From NCBI RefSeq assembly GCF_005795905.1, contig NZ_VAWE01000001.1, forward strand, positions 6,313,001 through 6,377,000: DNA of 64,000 bases, in the 5' to 3' direction. Origin of the DNA: Streptomyces marianii (GTDB lineage Bacteria > Actinomycetota > Actinomycetes > Streptomycetales > Streptomycetaceae). This document shows positions 8,653-16,216 of this stretch, piece after piece. Numbering within the stretch: the stretch's first letter is position 1; every line of letters starts with the position of its first letter. Both the position numbers and the translations under genes were made by a program. Below the pieces are notes generated by a model. The model saw only the letters and a program-made list of their open reading frames with translations, was not told the origin of the DNA and made no database searches.

Positions 8653-9000
8653 ATGGGCGTTGCCGCAATCACGATGATGACGGGGACGGAGCAGGGCACG
8701 AGGAGGGGGGCGAGGACGGGGGCCGCGAAGAGGAGGGCCAGGCGGCCGGAGCACCCGCCGGCACTGCCCGCGCCGGCGAAGAGGCCACTGCCCGCGGGAC
8801 TCCCGCGCGAGTGGTACGAATCCCACAACCGCCGGCTCAAGGCCATGCGTCTGGCCATCGCGCTGCTCGACACGGGTGTCTACCACCCGGCGAACGCGAG
8901 CAACCGGCGGATACGCACCACGGCCGAGCGCATAGGCATCCATCCGCCGTCCGACACGACGTGCCGCATGGTGCGTTCACTGATCCACTACGCGGACTGA
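8653..9000 (+). CDS. small basic protein of unknown function
   Basis: 115 residues after a textbook AGGAGGT ribosome binding site six bases before the ATG. The first 50 residues are Arg/Ala/Pro-rich and probably disordered. The rest (about 50-115: LPREWYESHN, then a helical RRLKAMRLAIALLDTG and a second helical stretch) looks folded and could be a small helical nucleic-acid-binding domain. I do not recognise a family. It is monocistronic, downstream of an AT-richer promoter-like stretch with a palindrome. Confidence 0.6.
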   Translation: MGVAAITMMTGTEQGTRRGARTGAAKRRARRPEHPPALPAPAKRPLPAGLPREWYESHNRRLKAMRLAIALLDTGVYHPANASNRRIRTTAERIGIHPPSDTTCRMVRSLIHYAD

Positions 9001-9342
9001 GGTCCCGCGAGACCGTCACGGCCGGACCCGCACCGGCGGAACCGGCATCCGCGACCCTCGGGTGACGGACGGCGGCGGTCTGACGGCCGGGACGCGCCTT
9101 CCGCGGTCCCCGGGCGCCCCTGCCCGGGGACCGCGCGCGGCGCTCGTCCCGTCCGCCTACCCCCGCCGTCCCGTCCGCCTACCCCCGCCGTCCCGTCCGT
9201 CCACCCCGCCGTCCCGGACGGTGCCCCGCCGCCTCGCCCGTGTGACGTGTCACAGACAAGCAGCCGGGGCTGTGGGAAGTTCAACTCTGTTGTTCCTCAC
9301 TAGAGTTGGGGTCGCCCGCGGCCCGCATGCCGAGAGGATCGA
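9001..9342. other. promoter region of the oxygenase cassette with a 22-bp tandem repeat
   Basis: Three copies of a 22-bp C-rich unit lie at 9146-9210, the third diverged. Two candidate operators and a GAGAGGA ribosome binding site at about 9331 follow. No gene is seen. Confidence 0.55.
9241..9308 (+). promoter_or_regulatory. two candidate operators before the oxygenase gene
   Basis: TGTGAC-GT-GTCACA (9241-9254) is a 6-2-6 inverted repeat, and CAACTCT (9282-9288) pairs with AGAGTTG (9302-9308) across 13 bases. Both lie in the AT-richest part of the leader, 35-100 bases before the start, which suggests a repressor-controlled cassette. No regulator gene is adjacent. Confidence 0.4.
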
Positions 9343-10212
9343 ATGAGCACACTGGAAGCCATGACGCTTGCCCAGGTGGTCGACGCGAACCGGTATCCGC
9401 TGTCGGAGCTCGACGGCGCCGAGGGACGGGCGGTGGTCGCCCGCGCCCGGCGCGAGCTGTCCGACCTGGGCTGCACCGTGCTGCCCGACTTCATCCGCCC
9501 GTCCCTCCAGGACGTCCTGCGCGAGGAGGGCTCGGCGCTCGCCCCCCGTGCGTACCACGACGTCGAGACGGTGAACGTCTACAACATCGCCGTCGACTCG
9601 GACCTGCCCGAGGACCATCCCGGCCGGAGGACGTTCCAGCGCGGCAACGCGTTCGTCGCCAGGGACCGCATTCCCGAGGACTCGCTGGTCGGCCGGCTCT
9701 ACTCGAACGACGTGTTCAGGGAGTTCGTCGCCCGCTGCTTCGGGCTGCCGCGGCTGTACGAACTGGCCGACCCGCTCTCCGGACTGGTCCTCAACGTGGT
9801 CCCGCCCGGCATGGAGCACCCCTGGCACTTCGACACCAACGAGTTCACCGTCAGCATGCTCACCCGGGAGCCCGAGGACGGCGGCGTCTTCGAGTACTGC
9901 CCCGGCATCAGGTCCGCGCAGGACGAGAACTTCGCCGGCGTGCGGGACGTCCTCGACGGCCGCGGCGGCCGTCTGGTCCGCCGCCTGCCCCTGCGGCCCG
10001 GGGATCTGCAGCTCTTCAAGGGCCGTTACTCGCTGCACCGGGTGAGCCCCGTCCGGGGCGGGACCGCCCGCCACTCCGCGATCTTCGCCTACAGCGAGCG
10101 CCCCGGCGTCATCGGGAGCGTCGCCCGCACCCGGCAGCTGTTCGGGCGGGTGCTGCCCGAGCACCTGGAGGCGGAGGGCGGTGCCGTGCGGGGCGACCGG
10201 CTGCTGGACTAG
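9343..10212 (+). CDS. HalD/BesD-related Fe(II)/2-oxoglutarate oxygenase, predicted amino-acid hydroxylase
   Basis: 289 residues of the cupin-type non-haem iron family. The iron-binding facial triad reads His162-x-Asp164 (in PWHFDTNEF) with distal His232 (in RYSLHRV). GDLQLFKGRYS before the distal His and AIFAYSERPG after it are features I associate with the HalD/BesD/ArpA-type group, which acts on free amino acids. Radical halogenases of this group replace the Asp by Gly to make room for chloride; here Asp is kept, so hydroxylation is predicted. It is the first gene of a cassette with a methyltransferase and a carnitine acyltransferase. Its stop codon lies at the edge of an inserted 62-bp element. 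The exact substrate is unknown. Confidence 0.8.
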   Translation: MSTLEAMTLAQVVDANRYPLSELDGAEGRAVVARARRELSDLGCTVLPDFIRPSLQDVLREEGSALAPRAYHDVETVNVYNIAVDSDLPEDHPGRRTFQRGNAFVARDRIPEDSLVGRLYSNDVFREFVARCFGLPRLYELADPLSGLVLNVVPPGMEHPWHFDTNEFTVSMLTREPEDGGVFEYCPGIRSAQDENFAGVRDVLDGRGGRLVRRLPLRPGDLQLFKGRYSLHRVSPVRGGTARHSAIFAYSERPGVIGSVARTRQLFGRVLPEHLEAEGGAVRGDRLLD

Positions 10213-10273
10213 GGCGTGTTGCGAAAGTAGCTCCGTCCGCCCGCAGGCCAGGAGGGACTCTTGCAACACGCCC
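10212..10273. mobile_element. 62-bp MITE-like element with terminal inverted repeats
   Basis: The termini are GGGCGTGTTGC (10212-10222) and its complement (10263-10273). Extended, the 23-bp ends match at 19 positions. A TA dinucleotide flanks each side (10210-10211, 10274-10275), so the empty site would have been CTAG, as expected of IS5-type elements. It encodes nothing and must have been moved in trans. It is placed so that TA plus its first G still gives the TAG stop of the oxygenase. Confidence 0.8.
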
Positions 10274-10646
10274 TAGCGGCTGTACCGCAATCCCCGGCGG
10301 GCGCGCGACGACGGCCACGGCGCCTCGCCGCGTTGTCGGATCATCCGAACACACCCGGTACGAGGACGACTCTCCGCCTTGCGATGCACCGCATCCGACG
10401 CCGCGCGCCGGCCCCCCGGGGGGACTGCGGGACAGCCCTCGAGGAGCCGTTCACCCGGGCCGCGCCCGGACCCTCCGGGCCGGCCCGCACGCGGCCCCAC
10501 GCGGCCACGGCGCCGGCACATCAGCCCACGGCCACCGGCACACGCGCCCCCCGCCCACCACCGCCGGACCACTGCGGCCGGGCAGCGTGTCCGTCCCGGC
10601 CCGCAGGCGTTTCCCACACAGCGATCCCCCGGAGGAGCAGAACCCC
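10274..10646. other. spacer between oxygenase and methyltransferase
   Basis: About 370 bases without a gene. The first part (10313-10406) is a copy of a dispersed repeat also found at 32592-32685. The rest is C-rich, ending in the methyltransferase ribosome binding site. Confidence 0.6.
10313..10406. repeat. dispersed 94-bp noncoding repeat, copy A
   Basis: It aligns without gaps to 32592-32685 at 69 of 94 positions (about 73%). Both copies are intergenic, and copy A lies 40 bases beyond the MITE-like element. Probably a relic of a widespread mobile or REP-like sequence. Confidence 0.65.
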
Positions 10647-11492
10647 GTGCGATTCGACGCCACCGGAAAAGTCACCCTCGAACACATCTACACACAGCCG
10701 GACCCCCGCACGTATTTCACCGTGCTCCGCCCCCTCGGCTACTGCATCCCCCAGCAGGCCAAACCCTGGTTCACCAAGCTGATCCAGGAGTATCGCGAGT
10801 CCCGGCAGGTCACCGTGCCGCAGGTGCTGGACATCGGTTGCTCCTACGGAATCAACGCCGCGCTGGTGAAGTACGACGCGACCATGGACGAGCTGTACGA
10901 CCGCTACGGCGACACTCGGGCCGCCGACGACAGCCGCGCGGCCCTGCTGGCCCGCGACCGTGAACTGGCCCGCTGCCGCCGCCCGGCACAGCCCCTCCGC
11001 TTCGTGGGTCTGGACGCCGCCGGCAGCGCGCTGGCCTACGCCCTCGAGGCGGGCTTCCTCGACGACGCGGTCCACGCCGACCTGGAGAACCACGATCCCA
11101 CGCCCCGCCAGCACGCCCAGCTCGCCGGCACGGACCTGGTGATCTCGACGGGCTGCCTCGGCTACGTCACCGAGCGGACGCTGATGCGCGTGGTCCGGGC
11201 CCAGGGCGGCCACCTGCCGTGGATGGCGCACTTCGTGCTGCGGATGTTCCCCTTCGACCAGGTCGAACAGGCCCTCGCCGGGCTCGGATACCGCACCGTC
11301 CGGGTCGGCGAGGTCTTCAGGCAGCGGCGGTTCGCCTCCCCCGAGGAGCAGGCGCTCGTCCTCGACGGCATGGCGGCCGCCGGGGTGGATGCGCGGGGCT
11401 TTGAAGCGGAAGGCTGGCTCCACGCACAGCTCTACCTTTCCCGGCCGTACGACACCCCAGGCACCGACGACCCGAAACGAGACCAGTGGTGA
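10647..11492 (+). CDS. class I SAM-dependent methyltransferase
   Basis: 281 residues from a GTG with GGAGGAG ten bases upstream. The S-adenosylmethionine motif I is VLDIGCSYG (about 60-68); an acidic motif II (RFVGLDAAG) and a motif IV-like DLVISTGCLGYV follow. The 60-residue N-terminal extension before motif I probably forms a substrate lid. Its stop overlaps the start of the acyltransferase by 4-7 bases, so the two are translationally coupled. In this setting N-methylation of the amino acid hydroxylated by the upstream oxygenase is a reasonable guess, but the sequence does not show the substrate. Confidence 0.82.
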   Translation: MRFDATGKVTLEHIYTQPDPRTYFTVLRPLGYCIPQQAKPWFTKLIQEYRESRQVTVPQVLDIGCSYGINAALVKYDATMDELYDRYGDTRAADDSRAALLARDRELARCRRPAQPLRFVGLDAAGSALAYALEAGFLDDAVHADLENHDPTPRQHAQLAGTDLVISTGCLGYVTERTLMRVVRAQGGHLPWMAHFVLRMFPFDQVEQALAGLGYRTVRVGEVFRQRRFASPEEQALVLDGMAAAGVDARGFEAEGWLHAQLYLSRPYDTPGTDDPKRDQW

Positions 11493-13348
11493 ACAACCGT
11501 CAGACGTCCGCGCCGGAGGCCCCGGCGCCCGGCACGGCCCCCTCCACCTTCGCCAACGAGGCGGGCCTGCCGCGGGTACCGCTGCCGACGCCGGAAGCGA
11601 GCTGCGAGCGGTTCCTCGCCTGGTGCGCTCCGCTGCTCACCGCGGACGAACTCGCGGCGACCGAGGCGGAGGTCTCCGCCTTCCTCCGGCCCGACGGCCC
11701 CGGCCGCGTCCTGCACGCGGCACTGGAGGAGTACGACGCCACCGAGGGCGTGCACAGCTGGCTGGACACGTTCTGGCCGTACCGCTACCTGGGCCGGCGG
11801 GACCGTATCGCGCTCAACGCCAACTTCTTCTTCCTGTTCCAGGACACCGGCGAGGGGCAGCTGGCGCGCGCGGCCGGGCTGATCGCGGGGGCGCTGCACC
11901 ACAAAGGCCTGCTCGACCGGGAGCAGCTCCCGCCCGTGGTGCAGCGCGGAGTGCCCCAGTCGATGGTGCAGAACACGTTCCTCTACTCCACCACCAGGAT
12001 CCCGGGAGTGCCCCAGGACACCGTCCGCGCCCCCTACGGGCACGGCCGGCCCGGCCCGTCCGACGCCCGGCACATCGTGGTGTTCTTCCGCGGCGGCATG
12101 TTCCGGCTGGACGTGCTCGGCCCGGACGGCGTCCCCCACGGGCTGGAGGAACTGGAGGCCGGACTCGGCGAGGTCGTGAAGGCCGGGGCGGAGCCCGCCG
12201 CACCGGACACCTCGGTGGGCCACCTCACCACGATGGCGCGTGCGGAGTGGGCGTCCGCCCGTGCGGAACTGCTGCACGCCGACCCCCGCAACGCGGAGTC
12301 GCTGGACGTCGTCGAAACCGCGCTGTTCTGCGTCTGCCTGGAGGACTTCACACCCTCCGGGGTCCAGGAGGCATGCGACGAACTGCTGTACGGCGACCGC
12401 GGGAACCGCTGGTTCGACAAGGCCGTGTCGTTCGTCGTCTTCGCGGACGGCCGCGCGGGCATCAACGTCGAGCACTGCGAACTCGACGGCACCACCATCC
12501 TCGGCTTCACCGACTTCCTCCTGGACACCCCGGCCGGGGAGCACTCCCGCCGCTCGGGGGCCCGCTGCCAGGGCCTGCCCGTGCCGGAGCCGGTCGTCTT
12601 CACGCTGGACGCTCCGCTCAGGGAGAAGGTGCGCGCCGCCGCGGAGTCCTTCGCCGCGTACGGGGAGGCCACCGCGACCACCACCGTGTCCTTCCCGGAC
12701 TTCGGCAGCGCCACGGCCAAGTCGCTCGGCATGTCCCCGGACGCCTTCGTCCAGTGCGCCTACCAGCTCGCCCACCAGCGGGCCAGGGGGTTCCTGGGCG
12801 CCACGTACGAATCGATCGCCACCCGGCAGTACCGCAACGGGCGCACCGAGGCCATGCGCGTCGTCACACCGGAGATGCGGGCGTTCGTCACGGCGATGGA
12901 GGATCCCGCCGCGTCCCCGGCCGGGCGCCTCGCAGCGTTCCGTGCCGCGGCCGACGCCCATGTGGCGCGTGCGAAGGCATCCCAGGCCGGACAGGTGCCC
13001 GAACAGCACCTGTGGGAACTGGAACTCGTCCAGCGCCGTCGAGGCCCGGAGCTCGGCGTCACCGAGCAGCCCGCGCTCTACCGCACCCCGGGCTGGCTGA
13101 AGATGCGCGACGACTACCTCAGCACCAGCTCCGCGCCCTCCGGCAACATCCAGTTCTTCGGCTTCGGATCCACCAGCAGCCGCTGCATCGGGGTGGCCTA
13201 CGTACTGCTCCCCGAGCGCTTCAACCTCTACCTGAGCACCCCGCTGCCGGTCGCGGACCGGATGCACGCCTTCGCGGACCGCCTGCGCGACGCGGTCGCG
13301 GAACTTCGCGCCCTGCTGCGGCCCGGAGGGGCGCAGCAGGACGGCTGA
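11486..13348 (+). CDS. choline/carnitine O-acyltransferase family protein
   Basis: 620 residues, the full length of carnitine acyltransferases, which are rare in bacteria. The catalytic His is His330 in VEHCELDG, the family's H-x3-D-G motif. GRTEAMR (about 452-458) matches the Y.GRTE region that binds the carnitine carboxylate, and the STS motif near 545 fits the family. These enzymes move an acyl group between coenzyme A and the hydroxyl of carnitine or choline. Two GTG starts lie in tandem (11486 and 11489); the second makes a GTGA overlap with the methyltransferase stop and is equally likely. The retained carboxylate-binding Arg suggests a carnitine-like, carboxylated acceptor. No signal peptide, so cytoplasmic. 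Confidence 0.88.
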   Translation: MVNNRQTSAPEAPAPGTAPSTFANEAGLPRVPLPTPEASCERFLAWCAPLLTADELAATEAEVSAFLRPDGPGRVLHAALEEYDATEGVHSWLDTFWPYRYLGRRDRIALNANFFFLFQDTGEGQLARAAGLIAGALHHKGLLDREQLPPVVQRGVPQSMVQNTFLYSTTRIPGVPQDTVRAPYGHGRPGPSDARHIVVFFRGGMFRLDVLGPDGVPHGLEELEAGLGEVVKAGAEPAAPDTSVGHLTTMARAEWASARAELLHADPRNAESLDVVETALFCVCLEDFTPSGVQEACDELLYGDRGNRWFDKAVSFVVFADGRAGINVEHCELDGTTILGFTDFLLDTPAGEHSRRSGARCQGLPVPEPVVFTLDAPLREKVRAAAESFAAYGEATATTTVSFPDFGSATAKSLGMSPDAFVQCAYQLAHQRARGFLGATYESIATRQYRNGRTEAMRVVTPEMRAFVTAMEDPAASPAGRLAAFRAAADAHVARAKASQAGQVPEQHLWELELVQRRRGPELGVTEQPALYRTPGWLKMRDDYLSTSSAPSGNIQFFGFGSTSSRCIGVAYVLLPERFNLYLSTPLPVADRMHAFADRLRDAVAELRALLRPGGAQQDG

Positions 13349-13361
13349 CTCCCGCGCCCGA

Positions 13362-13404
13362 CGCGGAGGTTCCGTCCCGCGGACGGCGGGACGGAACCTC
13401 CGCG
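13362..13404 (+). terminator. terminator of the oxygenase-methyltransferase-acyltransferase cassette
   Basis: A perfect 19-bp stem (13362-13380 with 13386-13404) and a 5-base loop lie 13 bases after the acyltransferase stop. Confidence 0.85.
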
Positions 13405-13684
13405 TCCCGGGGAGCTTTGCCGTCAGCCGGCAACGGCCGTATCGAAGGGCCGGGCGCGGCGGGGAAGTCCATCGCCGTGCCCTACATCTTCGCCTTGAGC
13501 GCGCGGTCAACGGGGAGGTCCACCACCGTGCCCCGAGGACCTCGACGGTCCGGACTCCGGACGGCACTCCGTGTACGCACAGGAACCGGAGAGCCGTCCA
13601 CATGGCCACCTCCGTCGATGCTGTGACCGGGCTCGGGGCGGAACGGGCTTCGCCTTCCATCCACCGTCCGGCGAACGGCCTGCT
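13405..13684. other. intergenic, no gene seen
   Basis: About 280 high-G+C bases between the cassette terminator and the low-G+C DUF4239 gene. No hairpin or conserved frame noticed; this is probably one edge of the acquired segment. Confidence 0.3.
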
Positions 13685-14512
13685 TCATGCAATGCCCTTG
13701 GGTCTGACGGACTGCGGTTCGGCGAGAGGATCGAACGAAATTCGAAGGTCCTCGTATTGGGTGGGTTCAATTTTGAGTTCGCCCCTGAAGGGGTCGTCCA
13801 TTGCCGCAATCACGAAAATCATCAAAGCTAGAGTCGTGCTCGCCATGAGTGAAATCAGAATATGCATCCTCATCGACTTCACGGGCAGTAGGAAAATTGA
13901 CGCCAGAGTTGAGATCGCCCCAACGTAGACGATGACCCACAGCACTGCAGGAATCGTTTGGTTCACCTCTCCCAGTCGCCCGCGCCGCGCATCCAGGAAG
14001 TCTCCGTAAGCTGAAAGTGTTTCTTGATAGATGGCGTTCTGCCTGTTTGTGGTGGGCTCGAATTTGTATAGCTTGTCGAGGAAGTTGGTGACCTCTTGGC
14101 GGCATAGGCGTGTTGGGTTTGCGCCCTGACTCTGCGCTGGCCACTCCTTTTCTAGCACGCAGTCGAGGTAGGCTTTGATGTCATCTTGCATTCTCCCTCT
14201 GTCCGGCTCCGGGAAGGCCTCGATGAGCCTGTAGGAGTGGGAGATTTCGTTTGCCTCTGTCTGGGTCGACGAGGAGGCTGTCGAAAAGTCCTGATAGGTC
14301 GCGACGATGATCAAGGCGACCAGGAGTCCGTAGAACACGATGATGGCATTGGAGAAGACTTGACAAATGTCCCCCCACTTCGGCTCTCTGTCGATGGTTT
14401 GCGTGAGGTACTTTCGCGCGGCCAGCGTTCCCGCCATTGCGATTGCACCGAAAACCAGGATGAAGATGAGCGCCGAAGGCCAAAGAGGCACATCGTAGAA
14501 GATGCTAATCAT
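13685..14512 (-). CDS. DUF4239-like integral membrane protein, low G+C
   Basis: 275 residues starting at ATG with GAGGAAAA directly before it. Membrane segments are seen at about 8-28 and 50-68 and as a pair in the C-terminal half (PAVLWVIVYVGAISTLASIFLL and ILISLMASTTLALMIFVIAAMDD). This 2+2 arrangement with a soluble helical middle fits DUF4239, whose function is unknown. Base composition is strikingly low for this genome: 32 of 60 bases are G or C at 14281-14340, against about 70% around it. With IS remains immediately upstream, recent acquisition is likely. Confidence 0.75.
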   Translation of the reverse strand: MISIFYDVPLWPSALIFILVFGAIAMAGTLAARKYLTQTIDREPKWGDICQVFSNAIIVFYGLLVALIIVATYQDFSTASSSTQTEANEISHSYRLIEAFPEPDRGRMQDDIKAYLDCVLEKEWPAQSQGANPTRLCRQEVTNFLDKLYKFEPTTNRQNAIYQETLSAYGDFLDARRGRLGEVNQTIPAVLWVIVYVGAISTLASIFLLPVKSMRMHILISLMASTTLALMIFVIAAMDDPFRGELKIEPTQYEDLRISFDPLAEPQSVRPKGIA

Positions 14513-14774
14513 TTTTCCTCGGATGGAAACGGAAGTGCAATTTGACCTGAATATACTTGCTCGGCCCGGATCCGCCACGTGACGGTCGGGTGATGGCGGC
14601 CAAATGTGAGGAGGTGCCTTTACCAGTCCCACGAAGCAGGACACCGCTGAATCCGGCTGCGCGCCGGATTCGCCGACGGCGGCGGCCATATGATTCCGCA
14701 GTGTCCACCCGGCAATATCCGGCTTCCGGGCGATCTCGGACGCGGCCGCTCTTCCCGCGGCAAGCGCCAGGACC

Positions 14775-15232
14775 CGCGGTTCATACCTGCGGCGGGCCGT
14801 CGACCAGGACGGCAACGTCCTGGACATTCTTGTGCAGTCCCGCCGGGACAAGGCTGCGGCCAGGCGCTTCGTCCGCAGGCTGCTGAAGAAGACCGGTGCG
14901 GTGCCGAGGGTGGTCGTCACCGACAAGCTCCGCTCCTACGGCGCGGCTCACCGTGAGGTCATGCCCTCGGTGGAGCACCGCTCGCACAAGGGGCTGAAGC
15001 AACCGGGCGGGAGAACAGTCACCAGCCCACTCGCCAGCGCGAACGGGCGATGAAGGGCTTCCGCTCCGCTGGAGCAGCCCAGCGGTTCCTGTCCGCGTTC
15101 AGCGGCATCTCACCCCACTGCCGGCCCCACCGCCACCGGATGGCCGCACACAACTACCGAGCCGAAATGACCCTCCGCTTCATGCTCTGGGAGCAGGTCA
15201 CCGGAGTCGCCGGCCTGCCCACCAAGGGCTGA
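14775..15232 (+). pseudogene. IS6-family transposase remnant, 5'-truncated and frameshifted
   Basis: From about 14784 the translation matches the middle of IS6-family transposases (YLRRAVDQDGNVLD, then RRDKAAARRFVRRLLKK, VVTDKLRSYGAAHREVMP). The catalytic Glu region (RENSHQPTRQRER) and the C-terminal part (MKGFRS, FLSAFSGISPH, HRMAAHNYRAEM) are in another frame. Two extra G bases around 14998-15015, relative to the usual L-N-N-R-A-E-N codons, explain the shift. The N-terminal helix-turn-helix and the first catalytic Asp are missing. No inverted repeat ends were found. Confidence 0.82.
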
Positions 15233-15580
15233 GCAGCAACCCGGAACCGGGCTTCACCACGCCCCGACGCGCCGCCAGACACCCACGCACTCAACAACGT
15301 GACAACGCCTCTCGCCCGGGTACCGGTGCCCCTTGTACGACGGCGACACGGATCCCACGAACGGCCCCTCCCGCCCTGATCAACACCAAGATCATCCTAC
15401 GAGCCAGCCAACGTGACAACGCCGCTGCCGTGACTACTGGCCGCCTGCGGGGCGAACTACACGGCCATTGACACGTGTCGCGCACACCTGTCCGGCCGTG
15501 CATAGCTAGAAGTCCGGGCCGGGCCGAGATTAGATCGGCTTCGGAAGGACTATTCGCCCTCGAGACGCTGAGGACACACC
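15233..15580. other. intergenic region with a 15-bp direct repeat
   Basis: CAACGTGACAACGCC occurs at 15295-15309 and 15409-15423. No gene is seen. This may be debris of the degraded IS region. Confidence 0.4.
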
Positions 15581-16045
15581 ATGAGAACTTCGCGCGCGCT
15601 GCCGCTGTGCGTACTGACCGTCTTCCCCGCCGTGCTCAGTGCGCCTCTGGCCCACGCGGACACCGGCCACGACAAGGACCGCGTGAAGAAGATCACCCTG
15701 ACCACCACCGACCCCCAGGGGCAGTTCCCCAATTTCACTGCCGACCTGGTCAACTCGAAGGGCGAGACCGTCGGCTTCGTCACGACCAACTGTGTCCTGG
15801 CGGCTTCCACTCCCCAGACCAGCACCTGCTACGGGTCCTATGTCCTCGAAGACGGCCAGATCACGTGGCAGAACGCCACGCGCGATCCGCAGCCCCCCTT
15901 TCTGACCGCCATCACCGGAGGAACCGGCAAGTACTGCGACGCCAGCGGCCAGATCCGCGTGGTCAGAACCTCGTCGGACCCCGAAGGCGGCCTCTACCAG
16001 CTCGAAGTCATCACCAGCCGCAAGTGCTCCACTTCCCAAGCTTGA
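15581..16045 (+). CDS. secreted protein with allene-oxide-cyclase/dirigent-like barrel
   Basis: 154 residues with a clear signal peptide (cleavage likely after LAHA, about 26). The mature part has the pattern of the AOC/dirigent beta-barrel: D-x-K-x-G-E-T-V-G-F strand, CYGSYVLEDGQITWQN and AITGGTGKYCDASGQIRV, the last being the hallmark aITGGTG.Y..a.G motif. Three Cys pairs are possible. Bacterial members are secreted and mostly uncharacterised; AOC activity should not be assumed. It stands alone among mobile-element remains. Confidence 0.75.
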   Translation: MRTSRALPLCVLTVFPAVLSAPLAHADTGHDKDRVKKITLTTTDPQGQFPNFTADLVNSKGETVGFVTTNCVLAASTPQTSTCYGSYVLEDGQITWQNATRDPQPPFLTAITGGTGKYCDASGQIRVVRTSSDPEGGLYQLEVITSRKCSTSQA

Positions 16046-16216
16046 CCTCGATTCTTCGGTGGCGTGACGGCGTCGCCGTGTGCGGCTGGCTGCCCGGTAT
16101 GTCCCATGCCGTATCGGGACTGGCCGTCGCGTGACGCTGCGGGGCGTCGGGTTCCACGGGCCCCGGGGGTGCTGCGGTCCTCTCCTCTCCGGTGTCGTCG
16201 GGGTGGTGGCCGGTCG

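Noticed and set aside
9343..10212. Oxygenase as a radical halogenase
   Set aside because: The iron-binding motif keeps Asp164 (His-Phe-Asp); the chloride-binding halogenases of this group have Gly or Ala there.
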